Below are positions 1-8,818 of a DNA stretch of 64,000 bases, in pieces. Each line of letters opens with the position of its first letter. Within the stretch, counting starts at the first letter, position 1. This DNA is from Mucilaginibacter sp. (GTDB lineage Bacteria; Bacteroidota; Bacteroidia; Sphingobacteriales; Sphingobacteriaceae): contig JAQBOA010000089.1 of NCBI GenBank assembly GCA_028288305.1, positions 17,748 through 81,747 of the forward strand, given 5' to 3'. The notes beneath the pieces were generated by a model that worked only from the letters and a program-made list of their open reading frames with translations, did no database searches and had not been told where the DNA came from. Made by a program: the position numbers and the translations under genes.

Positions 1-232
1 GTTCTATTGCTCCATCTTTGCCTGCAGCATCCATTCCCTGGAATAAAATCAGCAAAGCATACCGGTCATCAGCATACATTGCTGATTGTAATGCTGATAT
101 CTGTTCAATCAGGTCTTTTAAAACTTCTTCCGAATCCTCTTTTTTAAAATCAGCTGAATAATCTGTATCAAAATTCTTTAAAGAAAAATTTTTACCATCT
201 GTAACCTTAAATTTATTAATTATGTCTTTCAT
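1..232 (-). CDS. Polyphosphate kinase 2 family protein, N-terminal part (runs off the window)
   Basis: Reading leftward from an ATG at 230-232, the frame is open to the window edge and encodes 77 residues. The visible end carries the P-loop segment FQGMDAAGKDGAIE, which matches the Walker A region of PPK2 proteins (phosphate transfer between polyphosphate and nucleotides, cytoplasmic). The residues before it (MKDIINKF... then a charged helix ending ADDRYALLIL) fit the PPK2 N-terminal helical lead-in. It is divergent from the PBP gene at 432, with about 200 bp between them. The nucleotide preference (AMP, ADP or GDP) cannot be judged because the Walker B and lid regions lie outside the window. 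Confidence 0.85.
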   Translation of the reverse strand, partial: MKDIINKFKVTDGKNFSLKNFDTDYSADFKKEDSEEVLKDLIEQISALQSAMYADDRYALLILFQGMDAAGKDGAIE

Positions 233-431
233 TATTATAAATGGCTTTAAGCTATAGCCTGCCAGCTTTGTGATGAACTGTAATTTTCATTTTTTGTTTT
301 TGGAGGCAGCTTATGTTATTTTACAGAAATTATGCAGGTTAAATTAACCTAAAATTTACCCGCAAAATTTACGTTCTTAGTTTTTGCTTTACCGGCTATG
401 ATTTAGGGCCATAATTTTACATCTTTACCGC

Positions 432-2729
432 ATGTTCAGACGCATAAAAAACCGATTTCTAAGATATTTCGTCATCTTCATTTATTTTATTATCATTTTT
501 TTCTGCTCTATTGAATTAAATTTTCTTTGGCTATTTGGCTATTCTCCTGATATGCAGGACATTAAAAGTCCTTCACTTTCCCTATCATCAGAAGTATATT
601 ATGCCGATGGAACATTAATAGGCCGTTATTATAAAGAAAACCGTTCGCCTGTTGAGTTTAAAAATATCTCACCCTATATAATAAATGCCTTAGTAGCTAC
701 CGAAGATATAAGATTTTACAAACATCACGGGGTCGACTTTTATTCCTTTTTTACCAGTATGCTTTCGACCGCAAAAGGCGACAGGCGCGGCGCCAGTACT
801 ATTACCCAGCAGTTGGCAAAGAACCTGTTCGAAACCAGGAAAAAGAAATCGCAGGGCATAATAAAGCACATTCCTTTTATAAGAACTATTGTTTATAAAT
901 GTAAAGAATGGCTTACCGCATTTAAAATTGAGCATGTTTATAACAAGCAGCAAATACTTACCCTTTATTTAAATACAGTACCATTTGGCAATAATTCATT
1001 TGGAGTTAAAACAGCGTCGTTAAAAATTTTCAACAAAACACCCGATAAGGTAAATCCTGCCGAAGCTGCAACGCTTGTTGGAATGCTGAAGGCCACTTCT
1101 ACCTACAATCCAATAAATAACCCTGAACATGCCATGGAGCGGCGAAATGTTGTACTGGGACAAATGCAAAAATATGGTTATCTGACTAAAGCCGATTACA
1201 ATACCTATGTGCAAATGCCTATTAAACTTGATTTAAGTTATGTCGAAAATGAAGGGCAGGGTGACTCTTACCTGCGACAGGCAGTGGAAAGGTGGTTAAA
1301 AAAATGGTGTCATGATAATGATTATGACTTATATGAGGACGGTTTAAAAATATATACCACTATTGATCCCCGGCTACAGCAATATGCGGAAGAAGCTGTT
1401 GCCGAAAAAATGAAAATGCTGCAAAAACGCTTTGATAACCTTTGGGGCAATAAAAACCCATGGCGTGATTCTAACGGAAATGAAATACAAGATTTTTTAT
1501 TAAAAGCCGAAGAGCATTTACCAATTTATGACTTGCTGAAAAAGAAATACAATAATAATACAACTCTAATCAATGAGTATTTTGAGAAGCCAAAACGAAT
1601 GACGGTATTTACATGGAACGGTGAAAAGGATACCACATTTTCGAGCGTAGATTCTATTAAATATTACACCAAAATTTTAAATACCGGTATGATGACCATT
1701 GAGCCAACATCAGGTAAAATAAAAGTATGGGTTGGCGGTATTGATTATAAGCATTTTAATTATGATCACGTAAACCAGGCAAAGCGGCAGGCTGGCTCAA
1801 CCTTTAAACCTTTTGCCTATTTAACCGCATTGGATAATGGTTTTACACCTTGCGATAAGTTTACGGATAAACCTGTATCCATTAAATACACCGACGGCGG
1901 CAGGGAACAAGTATGGGAACCGAAAAATGCTGATTTCAAGTTCTCATACCAGGATATGTCATTACGCTGGGCAATGGGCAAATCGGTAAATTCAATCACT
2001 GCGCAGGTGACCGAAGCGGTTGGATGGGATAAAGTTGTTGACTATGCACATAAATGCGGTATTGAAAGCCCTTTAAAATCGGTTCCGTCAGTATCGTTAG
2101 GTTCTAACGATGTTTCTGTTTATGAAATGGTTCGTGCATACAGTACATTTTTAAATAAAGGCAAAAAAATCGACCCTTTATTGGTAACAAAGATCACTGA
2201 TCAAAACGGCAATGTATTAGATGAGTTTACGTTGAAATCAGAACAGGTTATCAGTGAAGAAACTGCCTGGTTAATGCTGTACATGTTTAGGGGTGGTATG
2301 GAAGAACCGGGAGGCACTTCCCTGGCTTTATGGGATTATCCCGGTTTATGGAAAAAAGACAACCAGATAGGCGGCAAAACAGGTACATCATCAGGGTATG
2401 TTGATGGTTGGTACATGGGCATCACCAAAGACCTGGTAACCGGTATCTGGGTGGGCGCCGATGACCGCAGCGTACATTTCACTACATCAGAAACCGGAGA
2501 AGGATCTCATACTGCACTCCCCATTTTTGGGGCCTTTATGCAAAAAGTTTATGCCGATAAAAAATCTGGTTATACCTACGGGTTATTTCCAAAGCCATGG
2601 GTAAAGATCACCAAAAATTATAATTGTCCTTCGCCGCACATAGAAACGGATACAGCCGCGACAGACAGTTTGCTTATGCCGGCAGATACTACTTTGCTCA
2701 AACCTGATACAGGGAAAACTGAACAATAG
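432..2729 (+). CDS. Class A penicillin-binding protein (PBP1A-type transglycosylase/transpeptidase)
   Basis: Bifunctional peptidoglycan synthase of 765 residues. A short cytoplasmic basic N-terminus is followed by one membrane anchor (about residues 12-35). The GT51 glycosyltransferase domain shows the catalytic-Glu motif EDIRFYKHHGVD (E91) and RRGASTITQQLAKNLF. The transpeptidase domain shows STFK with nucleophile S456, the SxN motif in GKSVNS, and KTGTSSG at about 649. It polymerises lipid II and cross-links stem peptides on the outer face of the inner membrane. The C-terminus ends in a short Thr/Asp-rich tail. The length fits Bacteroidota PBP1A proteins. It is followed by a 250-bp gap with a repeat and is probably monocistronic. 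Confidence 0.95.
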   Translation: MFRRIKNRFLRYFVIFIYFIIIFFCSIELNFLWLFGYSPDMQDIKSPSLSLSSEVYYADGTLIGRYYKENRSPVEFKNISPYIINALVATEDIRFYKHHGVDFYSFFTSMLSTAKGDRRGASTITQQLAKNLFETRKKKSQGIIKHIPFIRTIVYKCKEWLTAFKIEHVYNKQQILTLYLNTVPFGNNSFGVKTASLKIFNKTPDKVNPAEAATLVGMLKATSTYNPINNPEHAMERRNVVLGQMQKYGYLTKADYNTYVQMPIKLDLSYVENEGQGDSYLRQAVERWLKKWCHDNDYDLYEDGLKIYTTIDPRLQQYAEEAVAEKMKMLQKRFDNLWGNKNPWRDSNGNEIQDFLLKAEEHLPIYDLLKKKYNNNTTLINEYFEKPKRMTVFTWNGEKDTTFSSVDSIKYYTKILNTGMMTIEPTSGKIKVWVGGIDYKHFNYDHVNQAKRQAGSTFKPFAYLTALDNGFTPCDKFTDKPVSIKYTDGGREQVWEPKNADFKFSYQDMSLRWAMGKSVNSITAQVTEAVGWDKVVDYAHKCGIESPLKSVPSVSLGSNDVSVYEMVRAYSTFLNKGKKIDPLLVTKITDQNGNVLDEFTLKSEQVISEETAWLMLYMFRGGMEEPGGTSLALWDYPGLWKKDNQIGGKTGTSSGYVDGWYMGITKDLVTGIWVGADDRSVHFTTSETGEGSHTALPIFGAFMQKVYADKKSGYTYGLFPKPWVKITKNYNCPSPHIETDTAATDSLLMPADTTLLKPDTGKTEQ

Positions 2730-2822
2730 TGGCTTTAATTGGCCTATAAGTAAATGGAGATTGACTAATTGTAAAAGTTGAGTCAATTAATTCAATATAT
2801 TAACGTGAGTTTGGTATAATCT

Positions 2823-2830
2823 TATATTTG
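2823..2830 (+). promoter_or_regulatory. Candidate -7 box (TATATTTG)
   Basis: TATATTTG matches the Bacteroidota -7 consensus TAnnTTTG. It lies about 150 bp before the ATG at 2979, so a transcript starting here would carry the palindromic repeat at 2861-2920 in its leader. No well-spaced -33 TTTG is evident. Confidence 0.35.
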
Positions 2831-2860
2831 CCTCATTCTAGCCCAAATGGAACCGGAAAT

Positions 2861-2920
2861 AAAAAGTCTCTCCGCCTGCTGGCGGAGGAGGTATAGAGGG
2901 GGCTTCCCTTGGAGAGGATT
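2861..2920. repeat. REP-like palindromic element (AGAGGGGGCTTCC family)
   Basis: About 60 bp containing the perfect palindrome TCCGCCTGCTGGCGGA (2871-2886), followed by AGAGGGGGCTTCCCTTGG and AGAGGATT. The same order of blocks (AAAAAGTCTC, a palindromic core, AGAGGGGGCTTCC, GGAGAGGATT) occurs inside alaS at 28404-28544. Parts recur at 60556-60589 and 62731-62757. Confidence 0.75.
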
Positions 2921-2978
2921 AGATAAGGCTATTAATCATCTTTTTAACTAAATTGCGTCCATTCTATTTAATCGTTAT

Positions 2979-5900
2979 ATGAATAAACATATCCCCATTC
3001 TGATTAAAACGAAAAGAAATTTCCTTGGATCACTCTATATTTTTAGTTTATTATTAATCAGTCTGCAAACACAGGCACAATATTTCGGGCAAAATAAGGT
3101 AAGGTATAAGAATCTTAAATTTCAGGTTTATAAAACACCCCATTTTGAAATCTACTATTATTTAAAAAATGATAGCATGATAAAGCGCTTTGCCCAGGAA
3201 AGTGAGCTTTGGTATACTTTACATCAGCAAGTTTTCAGGGATACCTTTAAAAAACCAAACCCCATTATATTATATGCCAATCATCCCGATTTTCAGCAAA
3301 CTACTGCTATTGATGGTGAGATAGATGTGGGTACTGGCGGTATTACCGAAGGGTTAAAAAACCGTGTGGTTATGCCGGTAATGGAGACTAATCAAACTAC
3401 AAGGCACGTAATTGGCCACGAACTGGTACATGCTTTTCAGTACCACCTGCTGCTTGGAAAAGATTCAGCCAATTTTGAAAATATAAATAATTTGCCCTTA
3501 TGGATGATAGAAGGTATGGCCGAATATTTATCGTTAGGTAAAAATGATTCATACACAGCAATGTGGATGCGTGATGCTTACCTGAATCATGATATCCCGA
3601 CCATAAGAGACCTAACCAATAGCAATAAATATTTTCCTTACAGGTATGGCGAAGCCTTCTGGGGATTTATCGGATCAACTTATGGCGATACGGTAATTGT
3701 GCCTTTCTTCAAAAATACAGCACGTTTCGGGTTGCAATATGGTATAAGGCGTACCTTTGGATATGATGAAAAAACATTATCCAGCCTCTGGAAAAACGCT
3801 ATTGAAACAACTTATAAACCTTATTTAAAAGATACAGCCCAAATACCTGTAGGTCACCGGTTAATTGACGACAAAAATTCTGGTAAATTAAACGTTGCCC
3901 CTGCTATTAGTCCTGATGGTAAATACCTTGCATTTTTATCTGAAAAGAATTTATTTACCATTGACCTTTTTTTAGCAGATGCAAAAACCGGGCAGATATT
4001 AAGAAAGCTAACCAGTAAAGTATCGAACACTCATATTGATGAATTTAACTTTATTGAGTCGGCAGGTACGTGGTCGCCAGATGGCAAACGATTTGCTTTC
4101 AGTGTGTTTAATAAAGGCCGCAATCGGATGCTGGTAGTTAATGTCGCAAACGGGCGTATTCTTGACGATGTTTCCATGGGTAAAGCTGAGCAATTCAGTA
4201 ACCTTTCCTGGTCACCCGATGGAAAAAATATTGTATTTCAGGGTTTGTCGGAAGGGCAGGGTGATTTATACCTGTATAACTTTGATACAAAACAGGTTAG
4301 GCAATTAACGAACGATAAATATTCGGACTATCAGCCCAGCTTTTCCCGTGATGGAAAAAAGATCATTTTTGCAAGTGACAGGACAACTTATGACCGTTCA
4401 TCAGGACAGTCTATAACTTTTAATCTGGCTGAATTAGACCTGGCAACCGGAAAAATAACAGATATTAAACTATTTAACGGAGCAAATAATTTAAATCCCC
4501 AATATTCATCAGACGGGACACAAATTTATTTTCTTTCCAATCGTGATGGTTTCCGGAACATGTACCGATATACTCCGGCAACGGGTAAAGTTGAACAAAT
4601 GACCGACTTGTTTACCGGTGTTTGTGGTATTACGGAGTATTCGCCAGCTTTAAGCATCTCAGACAATAATGATATTGTTTATTCCTATTATCGTGCCCAA
4701 AAGTATTCTATTTATAATGCTAAATCAGCTGACTTTACTGCAAAACCTGTTGATGGACAGGATGTTAATTTTAGTGCAGGAACATTGCCCCCTGTGCGCT
4801 CAGTTGGAGTTGACCTGATCAATTCAAACTTAAATAACTACCTGGCTTATCCAAAAATACCTTCTGATTCAGTAAAAAATGTGCCCTATAAGCCACAGTT
4901 TAAGCTTGATTACCTGGCAAGCAGTGGCGTAGGCGCATCAGTAAGCCAGTTTGGCGCCGGTTTATCAAGCGGGGTACAAGGTGTTTTCAGTGATATTTTA
5001 GGCCGCAATCAAATATACGCCGGGGTGGCTATAAATGGGGAAATTTATGATTTTGGTGGGCAGTTTACTTACATCAATCAGCAAGGGCGCTGGAATTTTG
5101 GAGTCAGTATATCTCATATACCATTTCAAACAGCAAATTATAGTACAGTATCAACAACTTACCCTGTAAATGGTAAAACTGTACCTGCAATTAACGAAAA
5201 TTTTGATTTGATCCGTATTTTTCAAGACCAGCTTTCAGTGTTTACCTCCTACCCTATAACCAAAAAAACCAGGGTTGAGCTTGGCACAGGACTAGCAAAG
5301 TATTATTATCGGGTTGATAGGTATACAACCACCTTTGATACTCTTGGCAACCAACTTAATTATACGCATAATCACATAACCAATTCACAATATAACTCCG
5401 AAACTACAAATAATGGTATCACTTTAACACCGTTTACACTTTACAATGTAAACACAGCATTGGTAGGTGATAATTCTTTTTTCGGGGTTGCCTCGCCTCT
5501 TAACGGTTACCGGTACCGCATACAAGCCGAATATGATTTTGGTACATATCAGTTTTTTGCCCCAACAATTGACCTGCGCAAGTATGTACGTATTGCGCCT
5601 TTTACTTTAGCTGCTCGTTTATACGGCTACGGACGTTTTGGTAATACCGGTAACCTTTATCAGTTGTATGTAGGTTATCCATTTTTAATACGCGGATATG
5701 AAGCGCAAACATTTAACACAACCAACAACAAAACCCCAACAAACGGATTTACAATAAATCAGTTATCGGGGAATCGTATAGCAGTTGCAAATTTTGAAGT
5801 ACGTTTACCTTTTACAGGACCGGAAAGATTATCACAAATTAAATCGAAAATTTTATTTACCGAACTTAACTTATTTTTTGATGCAGGTTTAGCCTGGAAT

Positions 5901-6128
5901 GCCGGTGATCAGATCAAGTTTCAATCCGGCCCTGATGCAATTGGTAAGGATGCAACCGGGCAAACCATTTATAATACTAACCAGCGTGTACCGGCAACAA
6001 GTGCAGGTATCTCACTTCGTGTAAACATGTTTGGTTATTTTGTTTTGGAACCATATCTGGCTGTTCCTTTTAACCGGACGGATGTAAGTAAACCTGTATT
6101 TGGGTTAGGATTTACTCCCGGCTGGTAA
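2979..6128 (+). CDS. Secreted gluzincin-peptidase / TolB-like propeller / outer-membrane barrel fusion
   Basis: A 1049-residue protein with a signal peptide ending near TQAQ (about residue 34). Residues 45-270 resemble the peptidase-MA type of zinc metallopeptidase: HELVH at 147-151 and a downstream Glu in WMIEGMAEY (E178), the usual third ligand spacing of gluzincins. Residues about 290-610 hold repeated WSPDGK / SRDGKKIIFASD blocks, typical of PD40/TolB beta-propeller blades. Residues about 640-1049 have alternating aromatic strands and a terminal aromatic residue, as in BamA/Omp85-like surface-antigen barrels. I infer an outer-membrane-anchored protease or a peptidase-derived binding protein; the substrate is unknown. 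It stands alone between a repeat and the fasciclin gene. Confidence 0.8.
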   Translation: MNKHIPILIKTKRNFLGSLYIFSLLLISLQTQAQYFGQNKVRYKNLKFQVYKTPHFEIYYYLKNDSMIKRFAQESELWYTLHQQVFRDTFKKPNPIILYANHPDFQQTTAIDGEIDVGTGGITEGLKNRVVMPVMETNQTTRHVIGHELVHAFQYHLLLGKDSANFENINNLPLWMIEGMAEYLSLGKNDSYTAMWMRDAYLNHDIPTIRDLTNSNKYFPYRYGEAFWGFIGSTYGDTVIVPFFKNTARFGLQYGIRRTFGYDEKTLSSLWKNAIETTYKPYLKDTAQIPVGHRLIDDKNSGKLNVAPAISPDGKYLAFLSEKNLFTIDLFLADAKTGQILRKLTSKVSNTHIDEFNFIESAGTWSPDGKRFAFSVFNKGRNRMLVVNVANGRILDDVSMGKAEQFSNLSWSPDGKNIVFQGLSEGQGDLYLYNFDTKQVRQLTNDKYSDYQPSFSRDGKKIIFASDRTTYDRSSGQSITFNLAELDLATGKITDIKLFNGANNLNPQYSSDGTQIYFLSNRDGFRNMYRYTPATGKVEQMTDLFTGVCGITEYSPALSISDNNDIVYSYYRAQKYSIYNAKSADFTAKPVDGQDVNFSAGTLPPVRSVGVDLINSNLNNYLAYPKIPSDSVKNVPYKPQFKLDYLASSGVGASVSQFGAGLSSGVQGVFSDILGRNQIYAGVAINGEIYDFGGQFTYINQQGRWNFGVSISHIPFQTANYSTVSTTYPVNGKTVPAINENFDLIRIFQDQLSVFTSYPITKKTRVELGTGLAKYYYRVDRYTTTFDTLGNQLNYTHNHITNSQYNSETTNNGITLTPFTLYNVNTALVGDNSFFGVASPLNGYRYRIQAEYDFGTYQFFAPTIDLRKYVRIAPFTLAARLYGYGRFGNTGNLYQLYVGYPFLIRGYEAQTFNTTNNKTPTNGFTINQLSGNRIAVANFEVRLPFTGPERLSQIKSKILFTELNLFFDAGLAWNAGDQIKFQSGPDAIGKDATGQTIYNTNQRVPATSAGISLRVNMFGYFVLEPYLAVPFNRTDVSKPVFGLGFTPGW

Positions 6129-6209
6129 CAGTGATGTAAATAAACATGATAAAAATTGACTTTGTATCATAAATGTATTTGTTATATTAATAGTTAAATA
6201 TATTTATGG

Positions 6210-6217
6210 TAGCTTTG
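6210..6217 (+). promoter_or_regulatory. Candidate -7 box (TAGCTTTG) for the fasciclin gene
   Basis: TAGCTTTG matches TAnnTTTG and ends only 5 nt before the ATG at 6223, which implies an almost leaderless message. Confidence 0.45.
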
Positions 6218-6222
6218 CCGCC

Positions 6223-6831
6223 ATGAAAAAAGGGGTCATATTTATTTTTTTTGTTTTAAATGGCTTTTTTGTATTTGCACAAAAAACAGTTGTTGTTACT
6301 CCTGTAGTTGATTCGATAAAAGCTAAATGGGGTAAAACAAAGATTGTTGATGGAGCATCAATGAAATCTTCGAATGATTTTATTGAAAATATGACTTGTT
6401 CAAAAGATTATACCTTGCTTGTTAATGCTATTGAAGGTGCCGGATTGACCCAAACATTTAAAAGCAAAGGCCCCATTACTGTTTTTGCCCCCACTAACCA
6501 GGCATTTGAAAAATTACCTCCGGGTAAACTTGATACGCTTTTAAAACCAGATCATAAACTAGACCTGAGTTACCTCCTTACATACCATGCAATTGCTGGC
6601 AGAATAACTGCAAAGGACATTGAAAAGAAAATTAATTCAAACAATGGGCAGGCCACATTTACAACAATTGCTGGAAGTAAATTAACCGCTAAAATTGACT
6701 CCAACCGCAATATTGTTTTAATTGATGAAAGTGGCGGTGAAAGCATTATCAGCAAATTTAATATTCCACAAAGCAACGGATTAATGCATATAGTGAGTTC
6801 GGTATTGGTACCCAAAATAAAAGCAATATAA
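6223..6831 (+). CDS. Secreted fasciclin (FAS1) domain protein
   Basis: A 202-residue protein with a signal peptide (cleavage near FVFAQ, residue 20) followed by a single FAS1 domain. The first conserved FAS1 block is seen as GPITVFAPTNQAFEKLP and the second as the C-terminal NGLMHIVSSVLVPK. FAS1 domains act in adhesion or protein-protein contact at the cell surface or periplasm; the partner here is not known. A TAnnTTTG box sits just upstream, and the MsrB lipoprotein gene follows after about 95 bp, so the two exported proteins could share a transcript. Confidence 0.88.
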   Translation: MKKGVIFIFFVLNGFFVFAQKTVVVTPVVDSIKAKWGKTKIVDGASMKSSNDFIENMTCSKDYTLLVNAIEGAGLTQTFKSKGPITVFAPTNQAFEKLPPGKLDTLLKPDHKLDLSYLLTYHAIAGRITAKDIEKKINSNNGQATFTTIAGSKLTAKIDSNRNIVLIDESGGESIISKFNIPQSNGLMHIVSSVLVPKIKAI

Positions 6832-6925
6832 AGACCTCCGTTGACAACCGCCCAGTAAAATATTTCGTAGTTAGTATTGTAAGGATATTAAACTTCCTTC
6901 GTCTAAATTGAAAAAACTTTATAGA

Positions 6926-7417
6926 ATGAAAAAATCAATTTTAACATTGATCTTACTAAGTGTTATTACAGCATTTGGATGTCAACAAATTAGCGGGCAG
7001 CAGTTAAAAAAATATGATCCTAAAAGGAAAATGAGCAAGGCACCTGCTGAATGGAAAAAAATACTTACTACTAATCAGTATTACATAATGGTTGAGAGCG
7101 GAACTGAGCCTCCTTATCATAATGCTTACTTTGAAAATCACCAAAAAGGTATTTATGTTAGCGCGGCTACCGGCGAAGTTTTATTTAGTTCTGATGATAA
7201 ATATGACAGCGGTACCGGCTGGCCAAGTTTTGTAAAACCGGTTGATCCTAAAAAGGTTGAAATAGTAACGGATAACAGCGATGGTATGACCCGCGATGAA
7301 GTTATTGAACGAAGCACAGGCTTACACTTGGGCCATATTTTTGACGACGGCCCTGCCGACAGGGGAGGCAAAAGATACTGCATGAATTCCGGGGCGTTGA
7401 AATTTATTAAAAAGTAA
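6926..7417 (+). CDS. msrB: Peptide-methionine (R)-S-oxide reductase, predicted lipoprotein
   Basis: MsrB reduces methionine-R-sulfoxide in proteins. I start at the ATG at 6926 rather than the TTG at 6908 because this gives a clean lipoprotein signal (LSVITAFGC). The protein is then 163 residues with SGTGWPSF, HLGHIFDDGP and the catalytic-Cys motif RYCMNSGALKF. The two CxxC zinc-binding pairs of many MsrBs are replaced (VSAATG and ERSTG), so this is the zinc-less type. Apart from the lipobox Cys, only the catalytic Cys is present, so no ordinary resolving Cys is visible. It likely acts in the periplasm on oxidised envelope proteins. The 3' end overlaps the convergent gene at 7407 by 11 bp. Confidence 0.92.
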   Translation: MKKSILTLILLSVITAFGCQQISGQQLKKYDPKRKMSKAPAEWKKILTTNQYYIMVESGTEPPYHNAYFENHQKGIYVSAATGEVLFSSDDKYDSGTGWPSFVKPVDPKKVEIVTDNSDGMTRDEVIERSTGLHLGHIFDDGPADRGGKRYCMNSGALKFIKK

Positions 7418-7763
7418 CTGCTTTTCTCAATGAATTGATGGATGGTCGCAACTGCGGCCTTACCCTTATCCCGCTTTCAAAATTTAATCCAATGGTCAGA
7501 TCTACCCAGTCAGGGTTTACAGGTCTGATCATTTTTTCTTTTTGAGGCCTTGTATAAGTACTTATTATTTTAAACCGCTCCATTGCTTGTTCTTCTGTAT
7601 TTATCTCTTCAAAATAAACCAACCGGTTAAGCTGCTGTGAGCTGTCAAAAAATAATGTAGGCATTTTTTTGTAAAAATCAAGCGTTTTTAAAAGATCAGA
7701 ACATAAGCCTACATGAAGGTTTTTACGGTTTCTGTCAGTAATAATATAAATAAAGCGTTTCAT
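7407..7763 (-). CDS. GIY-YIG superfamily protein (degenerate)
   Basis: A small 118-residue protein whose start (FIYIITDRNRKNLHVG) resembles the GIY...YIG beta-strand pair of YhbQ/UvrC-type nucleases, followed by YFEEINTEEQAMERF, the usual second block with its conserved Glu. The classical tyrosines are partly replaced (FIYI, LHVG), so nuclease activity is uncertain. Such short GIY-YIG proteins are common in Sphingobacteriaceae. It is convergent with msrB (11-bp tail overlap) and divergent from the XRE regulator at 7848. Confidence 0.6.
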   Translation of the reverse strand: MKRFIYIITDRNRKNLHVGLCSDLLKTLDFYKKMPTLFFDSSQQLNRLVYFEEINTEEQAMERFKIISTYTRPQKEKMIRPVNPDWVDLTIGLNFESGIRVRPQLRPSINSLRKAVTF

Positions 7764-7792
7764 TTGATATTAAATTTTGCTGTTTAAAAAAT

Positions 7793-7838
7793 AATTACTA
7801 ATTTTATGAGCATAAAAATACTAATAATTTTAGTAATT
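7793..7838. promoter_or_regulatory. Candidate operator for the XRE-S24 regulator
   Basis: AATTACTAA at 7793-7801 is exactly inverted as TTAGTAATT at 7830-7838, and a third half-site TACTAA (7819-7824) forms a 6-bp-arm dyad with 7830-7835. The dyads lie in the divergent gap directly before the regulator's likely ATG at 7848, the usual place for autoregulation. Binding is inferred. Confidence 0.45.
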
Positions 7839-7847
7839 CCAAATTTT

Positions 7848-8621
7848 ATGTCAAATATTCCATCAAATATTAAATTTCTTAGAAAGAAAAAGGGACTTAC
7901 TCAACAGGAGTTTGCAGATCAATTAGGTATAAAAAGGTCACTTGTGGGTGCCTATGAAGAGGAAAGGGCCGATCCCAAGTATGATTTACTAAAAAAGATA
8001 GCATTATTTTTTGATGTTTCAATTGATGACTTTATCAATGAAATAATTGATGAAAAGTGGTCCCCAAAACCAAAAGGCAACCCTGCTAACCTCCGTGTTC
8101 TGAGTATTTCAGTTGACAAGGAAGATAATGAGAACATTGAGCTGGTACCTTTAAAAGCCAGTGCCGGTTATTTGAACGGTTATGCCGACCCGGAATATGT
8201 AGCCAAGCTGCCGAAGTTTAGTTTGCCTATCTTTAACCAGGGTACCTACCGGGCTTTTGAAATAAAAGGTGATTCTATGCTTCCTTTGGAGTCTGGTTCT
8301 ATTATTATCGGAGAGTATGTAGAAAATTGGGCAGATGTAAAAACTGCTGAAACCTACGTAATCATATCTAAAAACGATGGCGTAGTTTATAAACGCATTG
8401 GCAATAAATTCAAGGAAAATAAAAAGTTAAAGTTAGTATCCGACAATCCTGTATATGAACCTTATGAAATTGACGGAGAGGATGTACTAGAAATTTGGAA
8501 AGCTAAGGCTTATATTTCAACACACTTACCATCACCCCCACCGGAACCTACATTAGAAAGCTTAACCACCATGATGACTCAAATGCAACGCTCAATTGCA
8601 AATTTGCAGAATAATAATTAG
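7848..8621 (+). CDS. XRE-family repressor with S24/LexA-like peptidase domain
   Basis: A 257-residue protein. The N-terminal helix-turn-helix (about residues 5-60) carries GLTQQEFADQLGIKRSLVGA. The C-terminal S24 domain has FEIKGDSMLP (catalytic Ser) and VVYKRIG (catalytic Lys), the Ser-Lys dyad of LexA/CI-type proteins. A hydrophobic ASAGYLNG before the domain could be the self-cleavage region, by analogy with the Ala-Gly bond of LexA. I choose the ATG at 7848 because the alternative at 7806 would place the operator-like dyads inside the coding sequence and add an unconserved hydrophobic leader. It may be a stress-responsive or prophage-type regulator, but no phage genes are nearby. Confidence 0.85.
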   Translation: MSNIPSNIKFLRKKKGLTQQEFADQLGIKRSLVGAYEEERADPKYDLLKKIALFFDVSIDDFINEIIDEKWSPKPKGNPANLRVLSISVDKEDNENIELVPLKASAGYLNGYADPEYVAKLPKFSLPIFNQGTYRAFEIKGDSMLPLESGSIIIGEYVENWADVKTAETYVIISKNDGVVYKRIGNKFKENKKLKLVSDNPVYEPYEIDGEDVLEIWKAKAYISTHLPSPPPEPTLESLTTMMTQMQRSIANLQNNN

Positions 8622-8730
8622 TTCATTGGTTCACTAGTTCATTTGTTCATTGGTTGGCTAGACGAGAAAACTGATGGATAAAGGTATCGCATACTTCCAC
8701 CAATGAACTAGTGAACCAATGAACCAATGA
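8622..8730. repeat. Long inverted repeat between genes
   Basis: TTCATTGGTTCACTAGTTCA (start of a 22-nt arm at 8622-8643) is exactly complementary to 8702-8723, with a 58-nt loop. Each arm is built of repeats of the unit TTCATTGGTT. It lies just after the XRE stop and could form a stable stem at the transcript end. It has no T-tract, so it is not a classical terminator. Confidence 0.8.
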
Positions 8731-8818
8731 CTATCCTCCTAAAGCAACAATTAAGTTACATCATCGTTATTAAACCATTAGGGGTTATCTTTATCAAACC
8801 AATAAAAAATTGAAAACT

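Noticed and set aside
233..431. tRNA or small RNA genes in this and the other intergenic gaps
   Set aside because: I looked for T-loop (GGTTCGAATCC-like) and cloverleaf patterns in the gaps and found none; the structured gaps are palindromic repeats.
8622..8730. Rho-independent terminator of the XRE gene
   Set aside because: The stem is long and perfect, but there is no T-run and the loop is 58 nt; classed as a repeat instead.
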